Below, in pieces: positions 1-10,082 of a stretch of 64,000 bases of DNA. The notes under the pieces are model-generated. The model was not told where the DNA came from and did not search any database. It worked only from the letters and a program-made list of their open reading frames with translations. Numbering within the stretch: the first letter of the stretch is position 1; each line of letters begins with the position of its first letter. This DNA is from Spodoptera frugiperda. Taxonomy: Eukaryota > Arthropoda > Insecta > Lepidoptera > Noctuidae. Location: contig NC_064225.1 of assembly GCF_023101765.2 (NCBI RefSeq), positions 7,924,001 through 7,988,000 of the forward strand, in the 5' to 3' direction. The position numbers and the translations under genes were made by a program.

Positions 1-654
1 AATAATACTTTACTCAACTCAGAGTTTTAACAGTCAAGATCTATCTTTCCATCAGCGGCCCGGTTAGTTGCAACCAGCACTCAATCTCAGATTATTTCTT
101 CACATCCATACTTTCTTCGGTATTCAAACAATGTCTGTAAGCACTACAATCTACAAATATCTAGTGATTCAGCTTCGTTATCACAAAACAGTGACATCAG
201 CAGTTTGGCAGCGCACACTACTACTATAAAAGTCTCTCTCATAAACACAGAGAGATATTAAAATATAATCAACCTAATTATAAACACTATGCAGTAACAT
301 GTGTTAATTGTTCTTTGTGACTCACGAGGGATGCCACGTAACATTACTCCTTTTACTCTTGCGTGGGTCAGCTAAAGGCGATCATAATTTTATTGTTGTT
401 GAGTTGACACCCTTTTTTTTCACCTGCTAAGTGAGCAATAGGGGTGTGACTGAGACTACGGGTAAATAGAGTCGGGGCACATTTTGAGACTGTTATCCAA
501 TTTAGTTAAGACACACGCGTACAGACAATGTAGTTGAATACATATTTTTTTGCCACCACGCGTGCTCTTACAAGATACCTGATCTTTAGAACTGACTAAG
601 GAACTGAATATTTTTAAAGACCGGGTAGTAGTGTTATCTAATAAACCTAATCTT

Positions 655-810
655 TTTAAACCGTGTTATTACATAATGTTATTATCATGACATCACCAAG
701 CCACGCATCAAGCGTAGAAATCATAACGTTTTAAACAAATAGATCGACTTGGACATCGGCAATATTATATTAATTCTTTAGTCTCTCGCGCCTCACGCGA
801 TTGAAATTAC
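655..810 (-). repeat. Dispersed repeat, first copy
   Basis: Minus strand shares with 42,344-42,495 (plus) the blocks TTTCAATCGCGTGAGGCG, CGAGAGACTAAAGAAT, GATGTCCAAGTCGATC, TATTTGTTTAAAACGTTA and CATGATAATAAC in the same order, with a few indels. It has no coding content; the family is unknown to me. Confidence 0.7.
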
Positions 811-848
811 TCTTTTGTAGAGGAATTCTATAGTGTAGCCGTGGTTAC

Positions 849-961
849 TATCCGGAGCTGCGGACTACCTAGCGGGTTTACTGGGGCTGCGGCAGCAGGA
901 GAAGGAACGGGTGGTTTTTAGTAAGTAAGAGTCTAACACTCTCGCCTTGCCTGGGCAAGAG
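849..961 (+). repeat. R1-type LINE 3' UTR fragment
   Basis: Matches the 3' UTR block of the R1-like LINE: GGAGCTGCGGACTACCTAGC, a GGGGCTGCGGC run, GGAACGGGTGGTTTTTAGT and a TAAGAGTCTAACACTCTCGC segment. It has no coding content. Confidence 0.7.
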
Positions 962-979
962 TTATCTAAACTCTAGCAG

Positions 980-1196
980 TGTTATTTAGGATTCTATCCC
1001 CTGATTTTGCACAAATACATACTTAAAGTATTTGATCCTATTTCTCCTCGTGATCTTTCTGATCCTTTAAAAAAAAACCGTGGATACTAATGAATGCTAG
1101 GTGCTAATGATGATGACGGCGGCGATCTTTTGTATAGGACCAAATACTTTAAGTATTTGTCTGTGCAAAATCTGAGCATAGAATCCTAAATAACTC
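980..1196. repeat. Imperfect inverted repeat, MITE-like
   Basis: Left arm (about 980-1,040: TTATTTAGGATTCTATCC, TTTTGCACAAATAC, CTTAAAGTATTTG) is repeated inverted at about 1,134-1,196 (CAAATACTTTAAGTATTTG, TGTGCAAAATC, ATAGAATCCTAAATAA). The arms are about 60 bp around a 90-bp centre. No transposase; probably a small non-autonomous element. Confidence 0.6.
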
Positions 1197-1574
1197 TGCT
1201 AGTGTTTTCACCTGTAATGTCGAATGTTCCCATTAATAATATCAGTACGAATGTGTCACCGTAGAACACGTGTTGATGGACGACGCCATCGTTAGCCTGG
1301 TTCCACGATATTCAACAAACAATATAAAGTATGCAACGCCCCGCGTAAAGCTGCCAACTATTCGTAGTCTTTCCAATAATCCCTCGCGTTGATTTATTTT
1401 GGTAAAAAACAATGAGGACACTTGAACATTTCGTTTGAATTGTGTATTGTGTACTATAGAAAATGCAAAACAATGTATTCGTAGAAACAGGTTCATAGGG
1501 GTTTAATGTTTACAAACATACACTATTCAAAAAATACAGTTCAAAATATCAGTTCACATAAAGCTGGAAGATTA

Positions 1575-1721
1575 TTTTTTGTAAAGCGTTGCCCAACACT
1601 AGGATCTTCTCCTGCGTCGTGAGTGCGTTTACAAACATACAAGTTCACATACATGATACTCAGACCCGAAACAACAATTTGTGGAAGCCGGTCGCCCAGC
1701 CACCGCACCAACTGTGCAGTC
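1575..1721 (-). repeat. tRNA-derived SINE remnant
   Basis: On minus, starts GACTGCACAGTTGGTGCGG and ends with CGCACTCACGACGCAGGAG then an AT-rich tail. It matches the better preserved minus-strand copy at 24.48-24.66 kb, although the part with box B is deleted here. Confidence 0.7.
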
Positions 1722-4318
1722 AAAATAATTGAGGATGTTAGAAACAGATTTTTTTTAAAGCTATTGAAAAGAACTTTCTTTATGTGGTCATGAAGTTTCA
1801 TGAAGTTTGCAGACAAGAGTTAGGTAGTTGAGTATTAGTTCATCATAATACGCAATAGGTCTACTAAAGTATGTGGTAAAAATGTTAGTCACGTATAAAA
1901 TTAAGCTTTATATCAACTGATAAACCTAGCTAGGTAAAATAGGCGTTAATATAACATTACGTATGTTCATCAAGTTCTCACACACACAAAAGCTGGTGCA
2001 AAGGCGACAGGTGTATTTATTTTAAACTTATGACCCGAACTCATAAAACAAAACGCCTTCATTGTTACGTAGCTGAGATACATCACATTGCAACAAGCAT
2101 TGTCGTCAAATGCCACTCGCTTGCCAAAGCTTTCATACCTATTCAATCGTCGGTTAGCTGTTGCAAAATAACCCTACTCCCATCGACTTAGAGTTCACTA
2201 ATGACAGATGTTTCAGTTTATTTGATACAGATTATTGGAGTAACGGACTCTTAATTACTTTTCTTATGTATGAGTGATCTTTTGAGCGATGCGTAACAAA
2301 ACATTTTATTATTATTTTTGAAGCTGTATGTAAAAGAAAGAATTGGTTTGTACAATTTTTAAGCTTAAATACTTGACTGATAGTCGTTCCTAGAACACTT
2401 TTCATTTACTTCATATTTTGTATTCACATATTGACTGCTATCCCGATCTACGTTGGTTGAGACATGATCATGAGTGAGCGCAAGCTTATTTCGAGCCCTT
2501 GGGCTACGCTGACCAGGAAAAATTGTTTTGGTTGTTTCATTTTTTTCAGCTCTATGGAATGGAGTTCATTGTATAGTAATAGGCTCATCCCCTTTAACAT
2601 GGAGCTTACTTCCAAACTGGGTTTTTGATTAAATATAAATTATGTGAACTTTTGTCAATCTTGATGCAAATTGAAAGTAGGTATGTTATCCGCATAGAGG
2701 ACACATATTAATCAATCTATTCTCGGAAAATTCAACTCAATGTTCAATTTCGTACGTATATCCAAAAGGACCAAATTAGGCTGGTCCTTTGGTCCTGTCA
2801 TTGACAAATAAACAATGAAAGTTCATTAGTTAGTAAATTGTAATCGGATTGCCGTCGATGTACGCGTGTGGCGAGTGGTGGCGACCTAATTGAAATAGCT
2901 GCGCGTTTAATATTCAGCGCTCTCTTACATAGCGCAGGAGTTGTGGCTCATATTTAGAAAGGGATAATTCAGTGTTCATATTTTACTTGGATCTCAAATC
3001 CCAGTGCGAAAATTGAGTCTTTACTAATTCTTTAATAGACCTTGCTATAGAGAAAATAAGCCTAGCTTCACTGACAGACAAACTTACGGACAATTCAATT
3101 TGACGTTTCAAAAGTGCCTTATTTAGGATTAATTGAAACAAATGCTTTGAATTTGACTTTGAAGATTATTTTTTTTTAAATTATCATCGTCTTGAGCACC
3201 AATACTGAACTATGCGTATGAGATAAATTGTATGACTTTCAAACATTGACTGTAAGGTATTAATGTACATTCTGTAGCCATAATTCCATTGCACAAATTC
3301 CTGCGTTCATATTCCAACAGCAAGAATGTAAAGAGCAACTTTACAGTCCCTAGCTCCCGGTCCGCCTCCAACCACGAGTATTTGCGCGCTGCGATATTAG
3401 ACAAGTTGTCGCGGCCGCCTCATTTAGACCTAACGACTACTAAACTATATTAATAATCATTATTAACCTGCCCCGGCACGTCCGGGGGTGGGGGTGCGGG
3501 GTGCGGGGGGGGGGAGAGGGGAGACGGGGCGACGGAACAAGAGACCATTGTTGGAATCTATCTGTCAAAGGATAGACGAATTTAATTGACGCGCGCTCAA
3601 TAAGGGCTATTATCCCGTAACTGTGATGTTGCTCTTTCGTAGCCGGTGAACCGGAGCGAGCGACAGCTTTTTATTAATTTCGCACTTAATAACTTTCAGA
3701 CGATATTCGTCTGTGAAGTTTTTCATAGCGACACAATAGCTCGGGTCGATAGAATTCGTTTGATGTTCACGTTTTTATTGCCTGTGCTCTCTGTTAGCTT
3801 TATATTGATTTGTCGCGTTTGAAATATCTGGTAATTGGCTTTGCCGCTTCGTGTTACTGAAAGTGCCCTCGCTACTTACTTTGATTGCCACAAATTGGGT
3901 AAAATCTTCTTTTTGTGCCGCGTAACATAAATTACTTTAAGTTTCGAAAAAGGTTTACGTTGCTTTCATATCTATTTTTGCAAGCACAAAATAAATTTTA
4001 TGTAGAACTTCGCTCATTAGACATCTACCACTGTCAGAGGACAGAGGTAGGTGTCCTCTTGCGTGATGAGCACAAAGGTCACTGTCTTATTATCGTAGAA
4101 ATTATTAAGGTTTTCCAGTAGGACCGTAGATTTTAGAAGGGAAGTACTAAATAACTGATGAGCTATAAACAAATGAAGATTGACTTGAAAACAAACTCAT
4201 ATATTTACAGTTCCTTGAAAGTAAGTCCTAAATATTTTTAACAATATTTACACGGAACGGCGGACGTTCGGACGGACGGGTTCGGTTGGACGTTGCGGAC
4301 GGCGAGCAAGGGTAGCTC
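1722..4318. other. AT-rich DNA, no gene seen
   Basis: Only short open frames without family resemblance. Holds one G-rich tract (3.48 kb) and a CCAAAAGGACCAAATTAGG / GGTCCTTTGG imperfect inverted pair at about 2,761-2,796. Confidence 0.5.
3478..3534 (+). repeat. G-rich tract, possible G-quadruplex
   Basis: Several runs of four or more G, including GGGGTGCGGGGTGCGGGG. Similar tracts with the same GTGCGGGG word lie at 6,895-6,930, 16,387-16,433 and 32,487-32,514, all G-rich on plus. Confidence 0.6.
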
Positions 4319-4487
4319 GCTGCCCGACCAGAACCAGACCCGTGCGTACGGCGCGTCGCGTTCCGCGCGCGCCTCAACGAGCCATCAGACCACCACAGAT
4401 GGGGCCCAGTAGGGCTGATGCCTGATCCGGAGCTGCGAACTACCTAGCGGGTTTACCAGGGCTCCGGCTCGACGGGCAGGTGTAGGA
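4319..4487 (+). repeat. R1-type LINE 3' UTR fragment
   Basis: Starts CCGACCAGAACCAGACCCGTG and contains ACAGATGGGGCCCAGTAGGG, CCGGAGCTGCGAACTACC and GCTCCGGCTCGACGGG, the same order as downstream of the R1 stop codon at 37.0-37.3 kb. The distal part with the oligo-A is missing. Confidence 0.75.
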
Positions 4488-4699
4488 ATATTTTGGATTT
4501 TAGTCAGATTTCTGTCACTGACACTCAAATCTATACGAAAGTTGCCCAAGGAGGAGAAGTGCAATTCAGGAATGATTTTTCTGACCGTACTTAAAAACAT
4601 AAAGTGATTGGTCACTGTAGTTACTAGTAGCTATGATAAGCTGAACTACAGCAGTAACATTACAGAAGTTACCCCCAATTTTACGTGAAACTACTAATA

Positions 4700-5367
4700 C
4701 AGTAGAATCCGGTTATAACGACTACCAAGGGACCGGTGACATTACGTCGTACTAACCGGAAGTCGTATTAAACGAACAGAAAATAGTTTTTTTTTTATAA
4801 CAGATATTACAGTTAAATGCCCGTTTAGGTGATGAGCAGATAAAAAAATCATTTTAATCAACATAGTTTAGTTTATTTCGGTCATTCAAATTATCTAAGG
4901 ATGTGTAACGAACGTAACCATAATGTACACGCTTTCTTATATGGAAGTGTAAATCTGTTTAACAACTGTATACATTTAATGCAAATGGTCTGTAATTTTT
5001 GTTTATTTCTGGTTTTATTCGCGTTTTATCGCGTCACTTATTTACCTACAAATACGTACTGCCATAAAATAAACAGTCAGTTTCCAATCAGAGGCGTCGC
5101 GCGGGGCGATAGTTGAGATAGCTAATCATTTATTTCATTATTTTCTATGAATTATTTGTAAACACGGCAACGCTCGTCGTTTTGTCGTTGTAACCGGACA
5201 ACTATGTGTGAAATTCAGTCGTTAAAAGCGGTTGGTCGTTGTAAGCGGAGTCGTAATAAACGAATGTCTATTAATGCAAGTTTATACTAAAACCAAACAA
5301 ATGCCTAAACTTTCGTCGCTAAAAACGGTTGGTCGCTATATGCGAACGTACTAAAGGGACTACACTG
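4700..5367. mobile_element. Possible pogo/Tigger-like non-autonomous DNA element
   Basis: A 668-bp segment bounded by TA dinucleotides, beginning CAGTAGAATCCGG and ending GGGACTACACTG, so both ends start CAGT and lie in TA sites as in the Tc1/mariner superfamily. Subterminal words CCGGAAGTCGTATTAAACGA and GCGGAGTCGTAATAAACGAA, and GGTTGGTCG repeats, recur inside. The terminal repeats are short and diverged and no transposase remains; its small open frame is not one. Assignment is tentative. Confidence 0.45.
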
Positions 5368-5831
5368 TACGTTGTAATGTTTAGTAAACGCAGTGAACTA
5401 ATAGCGTTCGATGGTTAGTTGACAACAACTATGTCAGCGGCGGTTGGCGCGGCGCCAGCGCACCGACGCAAGCTGCTGCTGAGGCCGATAAAGAGATACC
5501 AACTACTAAAACTAGATAGTTTTGTACTAAACATCTGCTAGCTAAATCTTTTAGTAACTTTCCAAAATGTTTGAGTTCAAATATTTTTTTAGCTAAAGCA
5601 TCATCATCAGTCATATATGCTGATGAACAAAAGTTTACACAGATAGTTAAAATGTTCAGGTTTACCTGTAGGAGTCAAGAGTCGACTAAGACACTACAAA
5701 TATGTATAATTGTATATTGAACAGAGAATAATCAGCAGCAGTTTCTGATTCATTGGACACGGTGGATCATACGGTGGCGGGTCGCGGGTCTCTCTCAGCT
5801 CAGGCTATGCAGGAGCATAGACTGAGCTAAG

Positions 5832-5985
5832 TGCCATCAGCCCACCACAGATAGGGCCCAGTAAGACTGATGCCTGATCTGGAGCTGCGACTTACCTAAT
5901 GGACCAAGATAGGAACGGGTGGGATTTTGTCAGTAAGAGTCTGACACTTCTTCTCCCCTCACCTGGTGGGAGAAGGAAGGTAGGA
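5832..5985 (+). repeat. R1-type LINE 3' UTR fragment
   Basis: Contains CCATCAGCCCACCACAGATA, GGGCCCAGTAAGACTGATGC and GTAAGAGTCTGACACTTC in the order of the R1-like 3' UTR. It is diverged and lacks the oligo-A tail. Confidence 0.7.
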
Positions 5986-6560
5986 AGGTCTCTGAATAAC
6001 CCTAATCTTTGTAAACTGCGATTGCCAACCTTCTTGCCAACCCTTCTTTTGTGGAGAAGGTCCATAGTCCATAGTTGTATGATGATAAGGTTTACCAGAG
6101 AGCGCTGTTGCTCGGTCTGTGTCAAATGTGATGCCCCTTAATCGGTTCTTATGACACCTGCAGCAAGAGTAGTGGTGGTGATTTACTCATGCTTTAAAAT
6201 TGCATGACACATTTTTTTGTCATGCAATTTACCTACTTATACAAATGAACGTGGTCGATGTTGTGAACCAGTTTCTTACAATAAAGATTATAATATCTCG
6301 AGTCTAGCCACATGCCGGTCGTAAATCCACGGACGCGCGCTGTCACTGAACATTTCGAAACTGAACTCCTAATAATATTTTGCCTGACCTCGGCGACAAG
6401 GCAGAGAAGACCTTGTCTATTTGTTGCGCTTTGCGACTATTAGCTTAGTGACGTAATGTGAAAGTTTCATAACTCAGTCAATACCGACTTCCGGAATTTT
6501 GCGCATTTTCAGCAGATTCGATTCACGAGTTGGATAATTTTGTCTTGGAATAATTTACTA

Positions 6561-6646
6561 CACGGTTGGTGCGGTGGCTGGGCAACTGACTGCCGTGCAA
6601 CGGGTAGCGGATTCGATTCCCGCACGGAGCAACTCTTTGTGTGACC
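6561..6646 (+). repeat. tRNA-derived SINE, 5' head
   Basis: CACGGTTGGTGCGGTGGCTG gives a box-A-like start, and GGATTCGATTCCCGCACGG (6,609-6,627) contains a good RNA polymerase III box B. It ends GTGTGACC. This is the head of the same SINE family as at 1.6 and 24.6 kb; the tail is missing. Confidence 0.7.
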
Positions 6647-7590
6647 CAAAGACCCAAAACATAGTAATAATAATTATGTATTATGGGCTAACTTATTCGT
6701 GATATTTCTATACCCGATTGTCATGTTAGTCGACTTAATGATAAACGAGGCAGTTTATTACATCACTTATCTTAATCACAAAGTTTCAACCCATCCTTTA
6801 CGACAGTCAGCACACAATATGCTTAGAAAGTCATACCTATACAAATGGAATCAAACTTCAGCAAACATATAATGTAATTTGAACATAGCGGGCGGGATGA
6901 GACGGGGCGCGGGGTGCGGGGCGCGGGGTGGTTGCAGAATTTAATATTGGCAGCGCGCGCGGGTTAAGGCGGCGTGCAAATAAAACTCTATGAAACCGCA
7001 CCCCCGAGCCGTTAAGGGGTTGTGCTGCGATCATAATTAATTTATCATTGTTTTAGAGGTGCTCGGTAGTTTGTAGCTTATAATATTCTATCTGGACTAT
7101 CCTGGGCAGCTGAAGAGAAGAGTTTGTAGTGTTCTGAATTTTCAATAGTAATGGTTTTGGTCCCGTATAAAAAGAAATGGTATTGTTAGATTAGAATACA
7201 TCTGTATTGTTCCTGTGGGTGAATGCGCTCTTCGATTTTGATAATTTTAAACAGCAATCACGAAGTAAAAGGTTATGGCATCGCATACTTGCCTATATTA
7301 TAGAGGAAGCCCATATCCCAACAGTACTTTAGTAGAATATCATAATTAAATAGCGATAAAGAGAGAGTAGAGTAGTAACCACATGTCGTATGCATAAGAA
7401 TAGTAAAATAGATTATGCTAGTAATACAAGTGACAGATGACTAAAGTCGCACATAGATGGTCAACGAATAAATCAACAGATGACAACATAAATCCTACTG
7501 CTCCTAAGAAGTTTACATACGAATAAACATGGATAGAAAATCCCAACGAACAACAGTTGGGCAGAAATCCCGCCAGGCATGATCACCTCA
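6647..7590. other. AT-rich DNA, no gene seen
   Basis: Apart from one G-rich tract near 6.9 kb I recognise nothing here. Confidence 0.5.
6895..6930 (+). repeat. G-rich tract, possible G-quadruplex
   Basis: GACGGGGCGCGGGGTGCGGG and further G4 runs: four or more G tracts with 2-3 base spacers. Confidence 0.6.
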
Positions 7591-7593
7591 CCT

Positions 7594-7746
7594 GGGGCCT
7601 TAGTCTGCTATTACAATTGTGTCAGAATGGTCGATCACTGAACAGTGCAAGAGGGACGGAGCTATACAACCTACATAGCTCCGTCCCTCTTGCACTGCTC
7701 AGTGATCGACCATTCTGACACAATTGTAATAGCAGACTAAGGCCCC
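7594..7746. repeat. Near-perfect 72-bp-arm hairpin
   Basis: Positions 7,594-7,665 and 7,675-7,746 are reverse complements at 71 of 72 positions, around a 9-base loop (ACAACCTAC). The single difference is in CTGAACAG versus CTGAGCAG. Such identity implies recent formation or active homogenisation. No open frame. Confidence 0.9.
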
Positions 7747-8270
7747 TGGTCGGAAGACCTTCCTTTACTCACTGTTCCTTAAAGACCCAAGGCACGGCCA
7801 TCATCAGTCAGAAGGTGACTACTAAACCAAAGCCTTCCTCTCGAATTGCCATAATCCCCAGTGGCATGCGGATCACAGGTCACAGAATCTGGCTCAGTAC
7901 TGAATCCATATTTATTTTCTTACCAGCATACAAATAACTAAGCTGGTTGTACATACATAATGCATGTTATGTGATGACACGTCATGTAACCTTCCCCTTA
8001 ACCGTATGTCTGCGGATATTTTTACAAACGTTATTACTGTGCGGCGCGCTTTAGCTTTCTTTATTAAATTGTCGTTAGGGGTCGCCGCATTAGCCGGCTT
8101 TCGGCTCTCGGCCGGAGTTAGGCAAACGGCCGCGGGCAGCGAGTGAATTGGAAGCACCAATATTGTGGGTGTTATGACGGTGAGAGGTAAACGATGCTAA
8201 ATTGTAATTAAAATGATTTATGAATGTATTTTGTTTCTGTATGATTTTTATGAAGAGCTTGCCATGTATA

Positions 8271-9543
8271 CAGGGTGTCCCTGAAATCGACGTCCAACGA
8301 GCACTAGATGATCAGCAAGGTTCCAACTGTTATCAGAAAAATATAAAAAAAAATCTAAGTCATACAGTTTTTAAATTACAGTGACTTATGTGTTATCCAC
8401 GAAAAAGTACACCCTGTGCCAGTCTTTTGACTCTTGTTGCTACAAATCTTTATTTTTTCGTCTGCAGTCTTCCTTACATTATCCTGAATAGTGCTCCAGT
8501 AATATGGAATCATAAATTCTTAGTCAACTGCTTTAGATTGGAAAACATTGTTAGTTTTAGAGGAACCAAATACTCTGAATAAAATTTTCACCTTACTTTA
8601 AGTGACTGTACTGAATAAATTATGTATGGCGCTAGTAGTGGCAAATTTCACCAAAGTTGGCGCATTTAATAAGGATTATAAAATGGTATAGCACTTTGCA
8701 AATTATTTCTTAAATTCGACACAAAAAAAGATTTTTCAACGAAACTCCGTTTCGATGAATTTATTTGAACTTACTAAAAATTCTTCTAGTGTACTCAAAT
8801 CATACGTTATAACCTCGTATGCACTAGACAGCACTTTGCACGCTATTTGTTATCATCATGTTGAAAATCAGTGAGGATCTCTTGTCAAACAACATTGTCT
8901 GTTTACCCGTGATTTCGCTTGCAGCATTCGTCGGCAATATTATCGCTAGACGAACTGGTGTTGTGCATCTCGAGCCATCGTACTCGGGCTTCGGCATTTT
9001 AGCTTATTTATTTTTTAAATTATTTTTTGCTTTACCTGCAATTCCTTGTAATGTAACGGTGCAAATAACTCTTTCTCGACAAACTAAAGAATATTTGATG
9101 TTTCATCCCGCATTTGACCACAAGGCATGAACACGTAACTTATTCGGAGGATTCACCCATTTCTTTTTTTTTTAATGGGGATATGACGAGTAATTGTGCG
9201 TAAGGGCTCATGTACACCACACCACTACATTTTATTCAGAGTATTTGGTTCCTTTAAAACTAACAATGTTTTCCAATCTAAAGCAGTTGGCTAAGAATTT
9301 ATGATTCCATATTACTGGAGCACTATTCAGGATAATGTAAGGAAGACTGCAGACGAAAAAATAAAGATTTGTAGCAACAAGAGTCAAAAGACTGGCACAG
9401 GGTGTACTTTTTCGTGGATAACACATAAGTCACTGTAATTTAAAAACTGCAGGACTTAGAATTTTTTTTATATTTTTCTGATAACATTCGGAACCTTGCC
9501 GATCATCTGGTGCCTGTTGGACGTCGACTTCCGGGACACCCTG
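8271..9543. mobile_element. Foldback DNA element with 314-bp terminal inverted repeats
   Basis: A 1,273-bp element starting CAGGGTGTCCC and ending in its complement, with arms 8,271-8,584 and 9,230-9,543 inverted to each other at high identity. The flanks read GTATA on the left and TATAT on the right, so the target site is TA or TATA. Both arms contain the same 64-codon open frame, differing at two residues; this follows from arm identity and is no evidence of coding. The 645-bp centre has one 90-codon open frame (8,858-9,130) without a domain I recognise, and no transposase motif. Confidence 0.8.
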
Positions 9544-9894
9544 TATATTATGACACCGGAAAATAACAAGATCCGTAAATTTATCAATCTACTAGGAAGT
9601 TTATAAATTTTCGTAGGATTCTAAACGGTAGATAACTTGTAATATTTTACGTTCACACTTTCGTAAACTTATCAATTTCCGACGTCATCCGGTAAATTTA
9701 TAAACTAACGGATATCAATAACATATACAACACATACATTTCCAGTAGTCGTGGGTATCCTAAGAGCAGACCAAGGTAATACAGATTTTAACAGAAGCCG
9801 TCCGGCTTCTGTTAACTGTCCAGTAGGGCTCTCTGATGAACTTGTACTTTTTAACCTCCAATACTAAGCAGACAATACTAAGAGTTATTGATCA

Positions 9895-10069
9895 TGTTGG
9901 AAATAATTAACGCGGGATAAAGTTTAACAACGTTTATTGAGCGGTAAAAAGTTTACAGACAGAACAGATAATAAAAATTGACACACTAGCGCCACACGTA
10001 AGAGTGACGAACTAAAAGTTACGTTTTGAAACTGGAAGTGATTGGATTGATGTTTATACTATTTCAACA
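9895..10069 (-). repeat. 3' LTR of the copia element
   Basis: A 175-bp repeat matching the 5' LTR except at one position, bounded outside by GATCA (9,890-9,894) and inside by a purine-rich tract. Confidence 0.95.
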
Positions 10070-10079
10070 TCCTCCCTTA
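10070..10079 (-). other. Polypurine tract of the copia element
   Basis: The minus strand reads AAGGGAGGA directly before the 3' LTR, the expected plus-strand priming site for reverse transcription. Confidence 0.75.
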
Positions 10080-10082
10080 AAC

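Noticed and set aside
6197..6230. Hairpin AAATTGCATGACA / TGTCATGCAATTT as a transcription terminator
   Set aside because: Intrinsic terminators are bacterial. Here it is a small inverted repeat with no adjacent gene.
8388..8582. Identical 64-codon frames at 8,388-8,582 (+) and 9,232-9,426 (-)
   Set aside because: The repetition is explained by the 314-bp inverted arms of the foldback element. The frame is short, has no known motif, and its conservation is that of the DNA.
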